Origin: Devosia sp. Leaf420
Lineage (GTDB): Bacteria; Pseudomonadota; Alphaproteobacteria; Rhizobiales; Devosiaceae
Assembly: GCF_001425445.1 (NCBI RefSeq)
Contig: NZ_LMQU01000010.1
Location: 131,501-195,500, forward strand
Direction of reading: 5' to 3'
DNA length: 64,000 bases
Shown here: positions 42,326 to 50,541 of the stretch, piece by piece
How the letters are laid out: every line of letters starts with the position of its first letter
How positions within the stretch are numbered: the first letter of the stretch is position 1
Notes under the pieces: model-generated
Database searches by the model: none
Told to the model about the DNA's origin: nothing
What the model saw: only the letters and a program-made list of their open reading frames with translations
Program-made: the position numbers and the translations under genes

Positions 42326-42766
42326 CTATGCTACCTCATCCACCGGCAAATCCTCCAGATTCAGCGAATCCGCCAAGCTCGTCCGGTCCAGTACCGCCCG
42401 CGTCGCCAGCGTCACGCGCTCGAACACATGGCGGATCTCGCAAGCCGCCTCGTCCTTGCAGTCCTCACACTTCCGATAGGCGATTTTGGACAGGCACGGC
42501 AGCGGCGCAATCGGCCCGTCGATCAGGCGCAGCACTTCGCCATACATGATCTCTTCGGGCGCCCGCACCAGTTCATAGCCGCCCATGCGCCCCCGCCGGC
42601 TAGTCACGAAACCCGCCCGCTTGAGCTCGAGCAGGATCTGCTCGAGAAATTTCTTCGGGATCGCTTGGTCGCGGGAAATTTCGCCGATCATCCGGCTCTC
42701 TCCCCGACCGGCGCGGGCCAGGGCCACCAAAGCCCGCAACGCATATTTGGCCTTTTGCGATATCAT
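42326..42766 (-). CDS. Rrf2-family transcription regulator with Cys-rich sensor
   Basis: DNA-binding regulator, 146 residues. Winged HTH: MISQKAKYALRALVALARAG, IPKKFLEQILLELKRAGFVTSRRGRMGGYEL. After it a cysteine cluster CLSKIAYRKCEDCKDEAACEI has four Cys, the pattern used by Rrf2 proteins (IscR, NsrR, RirA) to hold an iron-sulfur cluster. It starts five bases after the stop of the upstream antiporter gene on the same strand, so the two are co-transcribed. The regulated genes are unknown. Confidence 0.88.
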   Translation of the reverse strand: MISQKAKYALRALVALARAGRGESRMIGEISRDQAIPKKFLEQILLELKRAGFVTSRRGRMGGYELVRAPEEIMYGEVLRLIDGPIAPLPCLSKIAYRKCEDCKDEAACEIRHVFERVTLATRAVLDRTSLADSLNLEDLPVDEVA

Positions 42767-42771
42767 CGCGC

Positions 42772-45294
42772 CTAATCCCTCGGCTCCGGCTTGACCACCG
42801 GAATGCCCGGCGTCTCGGTATTGGCCGCGTCCGCATCGGGCTCGTCATCCGTCGCAGCGGGCTTTTCATCCCCACTGTCACCGTTTTCGCCATTCTCTGC
42901 AACAGTTTGCGACGGTTTAGGCGCCTCTTCGAAGGCCGGCTCGGCAACCACGTCCGCTGCCGGCTCCTCGGCCAAGACCGGTTCAACAGGCGCTGCCGGC
43001 GTAACGGCGATCACAGGCTCGACCGGCCCCACCACCGGCAGGTCCGACGCCACCAAAGTCGGCGTCTCTACCTCCACCACTGGCTCCGAAACCACCGCCT
43101 CTTCAACCGCAGGCGCCGCAGGCTCAACAGGTTCAGCACTCTCCGGCGCCACAACCACCACTTCATCGATGGCCGCCGGCGGCTCGCCAATCGATGGCGT
43201 TTCGTCCCTACCGGCAACCTCGGCCGGCTCGTCCGTCTCCGCCTCGATCTCGACGACCTCCGCCGGTGGCACCACCGGGGCTTCCGGCTCCTTCACAGCC
43301 GGCGGCGGCAATTCGATCACCGTCGGCGCATAGAGCACTTCAACTTCCGTCGCCTCCGGCCGCACGATCTCGACCACTTCGGCAATCGGCGACACAGCCA
43401 GCGCCATGCCCGCCGCCTGCGCCACAATATTCTCCGTCGGCGGCAATTTCGGCTCTTCCGGTTCGGGCGCCACTGGCGCCGGCTTATCGTCCCCGGCCTG
43501 CAACAGCACCAAAATCCCCTTGCCGATTTCGCGCTCGCCGCGAATGACGACACTCGCCCCCAGCCCCCGAAGGAACGTCTCTTCTTCCTCCGAATAGGCC
43601 CGCGCCACGATCGAAATTTCGGGATTGAGCTTTCGCCCGCTCTCGACCACCGACCCCGCCTCGAATGCATTTGAGATCGCGACAAGAAGGTTTTTGGCCC
43701 CGCCAAGATTGGCGAGTTTCAAGACACTCTGGCTCGCAGCATTGCCATAAATCACCTCGAGCCCCGCTGCCCGTGCCGCCGCCACGTCATGATCGGAATC
43801 CTCGATGACCACGACATCGCGACCCGAAGCCTTGAGGCCATCCGCAACGATCCGCCCCACCTGCCCATAGCCGACGAGCACGGCGTGCCCGCTCAGCGTC
43901 AGCGGCTCGGTCAGATCATCGTCCGCGCCCAGCGCCCCGCGCTCGATCCCCGCCTCACGCGGAATATCGCTCGTCGCCGGCCCCTGCGACACCGTCGCAA
44001 ATTCACCCGGCTCCACCCGCCCATCGCCCGCCGCTGCAGCCGCGGCCACTGGCCGCCCATAGCGCGTCTCAAGTTTTGGCCGCATCCGCTCCAGAAGGAA
44101 GAAAACGATCGGGTTGAGCACGATGGAAATCAGCGCCCCGGCCAGGATCAGGTCCTGCCCCTCTTGCGGCAGGATGGCAAGGCTCACGCCCATGCTGGCG
44201 AGAATGAAGGAAAATTCGCCGATCTGCGCCAGGCTGGCCGAAATCGTCAGCGCCGTGCCCACCGGCCGGCGGAACAGCAGCACGATCCCGAACGCGGCGA
44301 TCGACTTGCCGATGACGATGATGAACACCGTCGCCAGCACCGGCATCGGATTGGTGATGATGATGGTGGGATCAAAAAGCATGCCTACCGAGACAAAAAA
44401 CAGCACCGCAAAGGCATCGCGCAGCGGCAGCGTTTCGTTGGCCGCCCGATGGCTGAGTTCGCTCTCCGAAAGGATCATGCCTGCAAAGAACGCGCCGAGC
44501 GCCAGCGACACGCCAAACAGCACCGCCGACCCCAAGGCCACGCCGAGCGCGATCGCGAGGACCGCGAGTCGGAACAGTTCGCGGCTCCCGGTATGCGCCG
44601 TCAGGTGCAGCGCCCAGGGAATAAGCCGCCGCCCGACGATCAGCATGAAGCCGACAAAGGCCGCAACCTTGACGAGCGTGATAATCAGCACGCCCCAGAT
44701 GCCCACCGGCGCGTTGACGATACGCTCGACGAAGGACACGAAGGGGTCATGCACCCCGGTATCGACCCCATTGAGGCTCGCAATCGCCGGCACCAGAACG
44801 AGCGCCAGCACCATGGCAAGGTCCTCGACGATCAGCCAGCCGACCGCGATCCGCCCCCGCTCACTCTCGATCAAGCGACGATCCTGCAACGCCTTGAGCA
44901 GCACCACAGTCGACGCCACCGACAGCGCCAAACCAAACAGCAGCGACCCGCCGATCGGCCAGCCGAGCAGCGTGCCCAGCCCCGCGCCCAGCGCGGTCGC
45001 GACGGCAATCTGCGCAATGGCCCCCGGAATGGCAAGCGCTCGCACGCTCATGAGATCCTTGAGCGAAAAATGGAGACCCACGCCGAACATGAGAAGGATG
45101 ACGCCAAGTTCGGCGAGCTCCGCACCCAGCGCCTGATCGGCGACAAAACCCGGCGTATGCGGCCCGACTAACACACCGGCAAAGAGATAGCCGACGAGCG
45201 GCGGCAGCCGCAGCCGGTTGGCGATCATCCCGAAAATATAGGCTAGCACCAGACCCGCGACGATCGTCGAGATCAGGGGGGTACCATGGTGCAT
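42772..45294 (-). CDS. Kef/YbaL-type cation:proton antiporter with TrkA-N domain and long acidic tail
   Basis: CPA2-family transporter, 840 residues. About 12 membrane helices up to residue 395: PPLVGYLFAGVLVGPHTPG, the conserved GLALSVASTVVLLKAL and GWLIVEDLAMVLAL (Glu-Asp ion site). The cytoplasmic TrkA-N nucleotide-binding domain starts at about 450 (GHAVLVGYGQVGRIVADGL, VVVIEDSD). From about residue 598 to the end a 240-residue tail of Pro, Glu, Ala and Val (EEPV, VEPV, EVVEIE patterns) is predicted disordered and is absent from typical KefB/KefC/YbaL. The gene is co-transcribed with the Rrf2 regulator. Confidence 0.85.
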   Translation of the reverse strand: MHHGTPLISTIVAGLVLAYIFGMIANRLRLPPLVGYLFAGVLVGPHTPGFVADQALGAELAELGVILLMFGVGLHFSLKDLMSVRALAIPGAIAQIAVATALGAGLGTLLGWPIGGSLLFGLALSVASTVVLLKALQDRRLIESERGRIAVGWLIVEDLAMVLALVLVPAIASLNGVDTGVHDPFVSFVERIVNAPVGIWGVLIITLVKVAAFVGFMLIVGRRLIPWALHLTAHTGSRELFRLAVLAIALGVALGSAVLFGVSLALGAFFAGMILSESELSHRAANETLPLRDAFAVLFFVSVGMLFDPTIIITNPMPVLATVFIIVIGKSIAAFGIVLLFRRPVGTALTISASLAQIGEFSFILASMGVSLAILPQEGQDLILAGALISIVLNPIVFFLLERMRPKLETRYGRPVAAAAAAGDGRVEPGEFATVSQGPATSDIPREAGIERGALGADDDLTEPLTLSGHAVLVGYGQVGRIVADGLKASGRDVVVIEDSDHDVAAARAAGLEVIYGNAASQSVLKLANLGGAKNLLVAISNAFEAGSVVESGRKLNPEISIVARAYSEEEETFLRGLGASVVIRGEREIGKGILVLLQAGDDKPAPVAPEPEEPKLPPTENIVAQAAGMALAVSPIAEVVEIVRPEATEVEVLYAPTVIELPPPAVKEPEAPVVPPAEVVEIEAETDEPAEVAGRDETPSIGEPPAAIDEVVVVAPESAEPVEPAAPAVEEAVVSEPVVEVETPTLVASDLPVVGPVEPVIAVTPAAPVEPVLAEEPAADVVAEPAFEEAPKPSQTVAENGENGDSGDEKPAATDDEPDADAANTETPGIPVVKPEPRD

Positions 45295-45524
45295 GGACAG
45301 GGCTCCGGCGCTCTAGGGGAAATCTCTATGGCGATAGTGGTGTATCGCCGTTTCCCACGCAAGCGCGGATCGTCCTCCTGGGGTCAATCCCTTGGCGGAA
45401 CACGGCAATGCAAGTCAGAAACGGTCCAAACTTGGCTGAATGATGTCGCCCCCATTCATCCCCCGTTCAGCCAGGAATGGTTGGCCTCTTGGGCTCCCCC
45501 ACACCCCTCCACCAACCACCAGAT

Positions 45525-45558
45525 GTCACCCCGGCGAAAGCCGCGGCCCATCCTCAGT
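45525..45558. repeat. Dispersed repeat, copy 1 (GTCACCCCGGCGAAAGCC type)
   Basis: A 34-base element whose second copy, with a few changes, is at 52033-52066. Such sequences are found in many intergenic places in alphaproteobacterial genomes. Confidence 0.6.
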
Positions 45559-45636
45559 TATCAAGGTGGAGCGCCCAAGCAACCAGAAGCAGTCTCGCCA
45601 TTTCGGGGCTACCAATCCGTTTCCTAAAACTCCGCC

Positions 45637-45723
45637 CTTCCCTCGGGCTCGACCCGAGGGCCTATGCGGGAGCCACCACATCCGGGATCGGCCAAGTGAC
45701 CCTCGGGTCAAGCCCGAGGGAAG
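45637..45723. repeat. Inverted repeat, copy 1 (CTTCCCTCGGGCTCGACCCG type)
   Basis: Arms 45637-45662 and 45698-45723 are nearly perfect complements. A second copy at 52148-52230 has an intact left arm and degraded right arm. The hairpin lies about 45 bases beyond the helicase stop and may end that transcript. Confidence 0.7.
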
Positions 45724-45766
45724 ATCGATGACTGAGATGAAGCACGGTGAGGGCAAAAATCCCCCC

Positions 45767-46858
45767 TCAACTCACAATCGTAATCTTCTCCGCCGCCCGC
45801 GTGATCCCGGTATACAGCCACCGCGCCCGCTCCTCGCGGAATACAAAACTCTCGTCGAACAGATACACATTGTCCCATTGGCTGCCCTGCGCCTTGTGGA
45901 CGGTCAGGCAATAGCCAAAGGTGAATTCGTCGAATTGCCGTCTTTCGGTCCAGGCCATGCTTTCTTCTTCGCCTGAGAAGAAGGCCTTGTGGGTCAGCAC
46001 CTTCGCTTCGCCCTTGCCCTCGTCATCGGCCAGCATCAGGCTCCATTTGCCGTTCGAGCGCCGGGTCACATCGGTCGCAATCCAGATCTGCCCATTGAGC
46101 AGTTTCTTGCGCGGATTGTTCCTGAGGCACACCATGCGGTCGCCCACCACCGGCTCATGAAAGGGCAGTCCCTTCAATTCGCGCAGCCGATCATTATAGG
46201 TCAGGCGCGTCTTGTTGCGCCCCACCAGCACCTGGTCCGCCTCAAGCACCGCATCGCGATCGACCTTATCGCGCCCGACGACAATGCTCTCGCCATAGCG
46301 GCCATGCTCCAAAAACCCGCCTTCGCGCACCGCCATCGACAGCTGGATGATCGGATTGTCGGCCGCCTGACGGTGAATTTCGGTCAGCATGACATCGGGC
46401 TCTTCGGCCGTAAAAAAGCCCGCCCCCTGCACCGGCGGCAACTGGAACGGATCGCCGAGAACCAGGATCTTCGTGCCAAAGCTGAGGAGATCAGCGCCGA
46501 GCTGCTCGTCGACCATCGAGACTTCGTCGATGACGATCAGGTCCGCATCCGCCGCCGGGCTTTCGGGGTCGAGCACGAAGCGCGGCTCGCCCTCTTTTTC
46601 GCTGACGAGCGTATAGATCAGCGAGTGGATGGTCTGTGCGCCCTTGCAGCCGCGCTTGCGCATGACGAGCGCCGCCTTGCCGGTGAAGGCCGCATATTTG
46701 ACCGAGCGGATATCCTGCGCCAGATGCACGGCCAGCGTCGACTTGCCGGTCCCGGCCCAGCCGAAGAGCCGGAACACCTGCGGACCGTTTTTGTCCTTGA
46801 GCCATTTGGATACTGCAACGAGTGCGGCATCCTGCTGTCCGGACCAGATATGCGCCAT
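45767..46858 (-). CDS. RecD/Dda-like ATP-dependent DNA helicase
   Basis: Superfamily 1B helicase core, 363 residues, short compared with RecD2. Walker A: RLFGWAGTGKSTLA. Motif Ia: YAAFTGKAALVMRKRG. Walker B: ADLIVIDEVSMVDEQL. Motif III: ILVLGDPFQLPPV. Motif V/VI (UvrD_C_2): FGYCLTVHKAQGSQWDNV and ERARWLYTGITRAAEKITIV. All ATPase motifs are intact. The protein resembles Dda-type helicases annotated in Rhizobiales. It overlaps the FAH gene stop by one base (TGATG), the last of a three-gene operon with two metabolic enzymes. Confidence 0.88.
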   Translation of the reverse strand: MAHIWSGQQDAALVAVSKWLKDKNGPQVFRLFGWAGTGKSTLAVHLAQDIRSVKYAAFTGKAALVMRKRGCKGAQTIHSLIYTLVSEKEGEPRFVLDPESPAADADLIVIDEVSMVDEQLGADLLSFGTKILVLGDPFQLPPVQGAGFFTAEEPDVMLTEIHRQAADNPIIQLSMAVREGGFLEHGRYGESIVVGRDKVDRDAVLEADQVLVGRNKTRLTYNDRLRELKGLPFHEPVVGDRMVCLRNNPRKKLLNGQIWIATDVTRRSNGKWSLMLADDEGKGEAKVLTHKAFFSGEEESMAWTERRQFDEFTFGYCLTVHKAQGSQWDNVYLFDESFVFREERARWLYTGITRAAEKITIVS

Positions 46859-47541
46859 CAGCCGATCACCGTCCGCACCGTGCCCACGCCCGCAATCGCG
46901 CCTTCGATCCTGTCGCCCCGCACCACCGGGCCGACCCCGGCCGGCGTCCCGGTCATGATCAGGTCGCCCGCCCGCAGCGTCACGAATTGGCTGAGATAAG
47001 CGATAGTCTCGGGCACGCTCCAGATCTGGTCGCCGAGATCGCCGCGCTGGCGTTCTTCGCCATTGACCGAAAGCGTAATCGCCCCGCTCGTCGGATGTCC
47101 GATGGCCTCGGCCGGTTCAATCGTTCCGATCGGCGCCGATTGATCGAACCCCTTGGCCATTTCCCAAGGCCGCCCGGCCTTTTTTGCCACCGCTTGCAGA
47201 TCGCGCCGCGTCATGTCGAGCCCACAGGCATAGCCATAAACATGGGTCAGCGCGTCCTCCGCCGCGATATCCGCCCCATCCTTGCCGATGGCGACGACCA
47301 GCTCCACCTCATGGTGAAAATCCGAAGTCTGCGGCGGATAGTCGATGCCAGCGCCACCAACGACGACGGCATCGGCGGGCTTTGCAAAGAAGAATGGTGG
47401 GTCTTTTACGTCATTTCCCATTTCCTTGATGTGCTCGGCATAATTGCGCCCCACGCAATAGACGCGCCGGACAGCAAAGAGCCCGCCGCGCGCGATGGGG
47501 ATGGAAACCGGGGCATGCGGCTCGAATAGAAAATCAGCCAC
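46858..47541 (-). CDS. Fumarylacetoacetate hydrolase-family protein
   Basis: Metal-dependent FAH-fold enzyme, 227 residues from GTG 47541, which has GAGGA upstream; the longer ATG frame to 47559 overlaps the aldo-keto reductase more. The conserved core is [40 protein letters not shown] (Glu ligands), [28 protein letters not shown] and [13 protein letters not shown]. Small single-domain members act as hydrolases, isomerases or decarboxylases of 2-keto acids, and the exact substrate cannot be told. Confidence 0.87.
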   Translation of the reverse strand: MADFLFEPHAPVSIPIARGGLFAVRRVYCVGRNYAEHIKEMGNDVKDPPFFFAKPADAVVVGGAGIDYPPQTSDFHHEVELVVAIGKDGADIAAEDALTHVYGYACGLDMTRRDLQAVAKKAGRPWEMAKGFDQSAPIGTIEPAEAIGHPTSGAITLSVNGEERQRGDLGDQIWSVPETIAYLSQFVTLRAGDLIMTGTPAGVGPVVRGDRIEGAIAGVGTVRTVIG

Positions 47542-48595
47542 GCTTGAAATCCTCTGCATAGGGTCCGATGAGGTCGAGATCGACCGGGCTCAGGCGATCC
47601 TGCGCCGTAAACGACTGGTGCCAATAGGGATAAAGCAAATTGGGCCGGCTGACATCGTCCAGCCGCTTGCGGTCCACTTCGCTGAGTTTGAAATCGGCCG
47701 CCAAAAGATTATCGCGGAACTGCTCTTCGTTGCGCCCGCCGATCACCACCGATGTGACGCCCGGCCGCCCGATCAGCCAGGCCAGCGCCACCTGCGCGCC
47801 CGATACGCCGCGCTCTTCGGCAATGGCAACGACGACGTCGATGACGTCATAGAGCTTGTCCCAGTCATAAACCGGTGGCTCGCGAAACCCGCCGACATGC
47901 CGCCCGCTTTCCGGCCCACCATTGCGACGATATTTTCCCGAAAGCAGCCCACCGGCCAGCGGCGACCAGACCAGAATCCCCAGCCCCTGATCCTGCGAAA
48001 TCGGCACCAGTTCATATTCGGCATCGCGCGAATGGAGCGAATAGTGGATCTGCTGGGAGACGAAGCGCTCGCCGTGCCGAACGCCCGCCGCCATCAGCGC
48101 CTTCATGATATGCCAGCCCGAATAATTCGAGCAGCCGATATAGCGGACATGGCCATGGCGCACGAGGGTATCGAGCGCTTCCATCGTCTCCTCGATCGGC
48201 GTCCGTCCGTCCCATTCGTGCACCTGATAGAGATCGATCACATCGGTCTTGAGACGCTTCAAACTGGCCTTGCACTCGGCAATGATATGGTGCCGCGACA
48301 GCCCGATATCATTGGGCCCATCGCCCATCTTGAACCGCACCTTGGTCGCGATCAGCGCTTTTTGCCGGCGCCCATTCTCGCTCAGCACGTCGCCGAGAAT
48401 CTCCTCGGACACCCCGGCATTATACACATTGGCCGTGTCATAGAGATTGATCCCGGCATCGAGGCAGAGATCGACCTGCCGCGCCGCCGCAGCCTTGTCG
48501 GTGTTGCCGATCTTCTCGCTGCCGCCAAAGGTCATGGTGCCCATGGTCAGGGTCGAGACCTTCAGCCCCGATCGTCCGAGATAGCGATACTCCAT
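47534..48595 (-). CDS. Aldo/keto reductase
   Basis: NADPH-dependent carbonyl reductase with TIM-barrel fold, 353 residues from ATG 48595, preceded by AAAGGAGGA. It opens [25 protein letters not shown]. Catalytic residues: Asp and Tyr in [17 protein letters not shown], Lys in [12 protein letters not shown], and His in [20 protein letters not shown]-site segment: [18 protein letters not shown]. It belongs to the Tas/YajO-like branch (AKR11/12-type). First gene of the operon with the FAH protein and helicase; overlaps the FAH start by eight bases. Confidence 0.9.
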   Translation of the reverse strand: MEYRYLGRSGLKVSTLTMGTMTFGGSEKIGNTDKAAAARQVDLCLDAGINLYDTANVYNAGVSEEILGDVLSENGRRQKALIATKVRFKMGDGPNDIGLSRHHIIAECKASLKRLKTDVIDLYQVHEWDGRTPIEETMEALDTLVRHGHVRYIGCSNYSGWHIMKALMAAGVRHGERFVSQQIHYSLHSRDAEYELVPISQDQGLGILVWSPLAGGLLSGKYRRNGGPESGRHVGGFREPPVYDWDKLYDVIDVVVAIAEERGVSGAQVALAWLIGRPGVTSVVIGGRNEEQFRDNLLAADFKLSEVDRKRLDDVSRPNLLYPYWHQSFTAQDRLSPVDLDLIGPYAEDFKRG

Positions 48596-48726
48596 CGGCC
48601 ATTCCTCCTTTGTTCTTCTCCCCAAGGGCTAAAGACTTGCGGGAGTCGGGTCAATCTTGCTCTTGGAAATTCCCATGGCGCCCGTGCCCGCAACCCGCTA
48701 AGCAGCCCCAGCAATCGGGGATCACC

Positions 48727-49092
48727 ATGGCTCACGCAGAACACGTCCTTGCCACCTGCCATTGCGGATCGGTCTCGATCCGCCTCCCCAAGGCGCCAGC
48801 CGAAATTACCCATTGCAATTGCAGCCTCTGCCGCCGCTATGGCGTCCTCTGGACCTATTACGCCATCGCCGATGTCACCATCACGTCAGAAAAGCCCACC
48901 GACACCTATGCCTGGAATGGCAAGAATGTCGATTTCCACCGCTGCTCCGGCTGCGGCTGCGTGACCCACTGGTATCCGCGCAAAGCGAGCCGCGAGAGCC
49001 TCGGCGTCAACGGGCGCCTGCTCGATCCAGAAATCCTCGCCGCCGCCCAGATCCGCTATAAGGACGATGCGGGCACCGGCCTCTTCATCTAA
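48727..49092 (+). CDS. GFA-family zinc-binding protein
   Basis: Small Mss4-like zinc protein of the glutathione-dependent formaldehyde-activating family, 121 residues from ATG 48727. Zinc ligands are in CHCGSVSI, CNCSLCRRYG and CSGCGCVTHW, the full family set. Despite the family name most members have unknown reactions. The coding frame continues upstream without a start that has a ribosome site. It is divergent from the aldo/keto reductase and 24 bases ahead of the EamA gene. Confidence 0.85.
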   Translation: MAHAEHVLATCHCGSVSIRLPKAPAEITHCNCSLCRRYGVLWTYYAIADVTITSEKPTDTYAWNGKNVDFHRCSGCGCVTHWYPRKASRESLGVNGRLLDPEILAAAQIRYKDDAGTGLFI

Positions 49093-49116
49093 CGATTTTC
49101 CTCCGAAAGCCCGATC

Positions 49117-49980
49117 GTGCGGCCCAATTCCGTTCTCTTCCCCGTGCTGCTGATCGCTCTCGGCATGATCGTCACCCAGACCGGCGCCAGCTTTGCCAAA
49201 ATGCTGTTCCCGCTCGTCGGCGCGGCCGGGGCCACCACGCTCCGCCTCACCATCGGCGCCGTCGTGCTCATCGCCGTCTTCCGCCCCTGGCGTTATCGCC
49301 TCACGCGAGCGCAGTGGCGCGCCGTGCTGCTCTATGGCGCCGTCATGGGCACCATGAATCTCACCTTCTATGCCGCGCTCGAACACATTCCCCTCGGCAT
49401 TGCCGTCGCGCTTGAATTCACCGGTCCCCTCGCCGTCGCCCTCTTCGGCGCCCGCCGCCCGCTCGATTTCCTCTGGATCGTCCTCGCTTTGTCTGGCTTC
49501 GCGCTTCTTCTGCCCTGGACTGGCTTTGCCGGCGATATCTCGCCCGTCGGCGTCGCCCTCGCCCTTTGCGCTGGGACCTGCTGGGCCGGATATATCATTT
49601 TCGGCCAGCGCGCCGGCACCGGTGGCGGCCCCCATATCGCCGCGCTCGGCGTCGCGACGGCTGCGCTCATCGCCCTTCCCTTCGGCATCGCGACGGCAGG
49701 AACCGCACTGATCGATCCCGCCATTCTCCCCCTCGGCATCGCCGTTGCTCTGCTCTCGAGCGCCATCCCCTATGCCCTCGACATGGTCGCCCTGCCGCTG
49801 ATCCCCGCCCGTCTCTTCGGCATTCTGATGAGCGGCCAACCGGCCATGGCGGCCCTCTCCGGCCTCGTCATTCTGGGCGAAACCCTGACGCTCCTGCAGA
49901 TCCTTGGCATGGCCGCCATCATCCTCGCCTCGATCGGCGCCACCGCCACCATCGCGAAACCGGCACCGATCGCACACTAA
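49117..49980 (+). CDS. EamA-family (RhtA-like) metabolite exporter
   Basis: Inner-membrane transporter of the drug/metabolite superfamily, 287 residues with ten hydrophobic segments forming two EamA repeats. RhtA-like segments: LIALGMIVTQTGASFAKMLFPLVGAAGATTLRL, MNLTFYAALEHIPLGIAVALEFTGPLAVAL, and SAIPYALDMVALPLIPARLFGILMSGQPAMAALSGLVILGE. RhtA exports homoserine and threonine; that substrate is inferred. The start is GTG at 49117. Confidence 0.83.
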   Translation: MRPNSVLFPVLLIALGMIVTQTGASFAKMLFPLVGAAGATTLRLTIGAVVLIAVFRPWRYRLTRAQWRAVLLYGAVMGTMNLTFYAALEHIPLGIAVALEFTGPLAVALFGARRPLDFLWIVLALSGFALLLPWTGFAGDISPVGVALALCAGTCWAGYIIFGQRAGTGGGPHIAALGVATAALIALPFGIATAGTALIDPAILPLGIAVALLSSAIPYALDMVALPLIPARLFGILMSGQPAMAALSGLVILGETLTLLQILGMAAIILASIGATATIAKPAPIAH

Positions 49981-50046
49981 GGCTGGATTTTTCCTGTTCC
50001 ATCAGCATAGTGCCTGCCCATGAGTGTGTCGGGAGCGAGGTCCACC

Positions 50047-50433
50047 ATGCTATACGCAATTCTCTGCTATAACGACGAAAACGCCGTCTCGACCTGGACC
50101 AAGGAAGAAGACGATGCCTGCATGGCCCGCCTCGGCGAAGTCCAGGATGGGCTGCGCTCCGTCGGCAAGCTCGGCCCCGTCGTGCGCCTCCAAAACACCA
50201 CCGAAGCCAAGACCCTGCGCAAGGCCAATGGCGAGCACGTGGTTTTTGACGGCCCCTTCGCCGAAACCAAGGAGCAGTTCCTCGGCTTTTACGTCGCCGA
50301 CGTCGACACCATCGATGAAGCTGTCGATTTTGCGAAGAAACTTTCGGTCGCCAATCCCGGCCTCGGCGCCTATGAAATCCGCCCGCTCCGCGTTTATCTG
50401 CCAAGTGCCCTGCCGGAAGCCGTAGCAGTTTGA
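50047..50433 (+). CDS. YCII-domain protein
   Basis: Small cytoplasmic protein, 128 residues from ATG 50047 (GGGAGCGAGG upstream). It has the YCII-related fold: MLYAILCYNDENAV, then TLRKANGEHVVFDGPFAETKEQFLGFYVADVDTIDEAVDFAKKL and a closing YEIRPLRVYLP. The DGPFAETKE stretch is the most conserved part of this branch, often encoded near sigma-70-like genes; none is seen here. Function unknown. Confidence 0.83.
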   Translation: MLYAILCYNDENAVSTWTKEEDDACMARLGEVQDGLRSVGKLGPVVRLQNTTEAKTLRKANGEHVVFDGPFAETKEQFLGFYVADVDTIDEAVDFAKKLSVANPGLGAYEIRPLRVYLPSALPEAVAV

Positions 50434-50541
50434 CCAAGCCCTGAGGCAGTATCTGCTTAACCGCGTTGGGCTTTTGGCAACGCGGATTTTACGCTTCTCG
50501 CCTATAGTGCTGCTCGGAAAACTGTCAGACAGCCGAGCCGC

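Larger units (their letters stand above)
45295..45766. other. Gene-free interval rich in dispersed repeats
   Basis: About 470 bases between the antiporter start and the helicase stop. It contains a GTCACCCCGGCGAAAGCC element (45525-45558), the CTTCCCTCGGGCTCGACCCG inverted repeat (45637-45723) and a degenerate CCCACGCAAGCGCGGAT piece near 45355. The same elements recur together at 52.0-52.3 kb. The antiporter promoter should be at its left end. Confidence 0.6.

Noticed and set aside
43789-45171. 460-codon plus-strand frame, His/Arg/Gln-rich
   Set aside because: Antisense to the membrane part of the Kef-type antiporter.
47495-48964. 489-codon plus-strand frame
   Set aside because: Antisense to the FAH and aldo/keto reductase genes and runs on into the GFA gene in a different frame.
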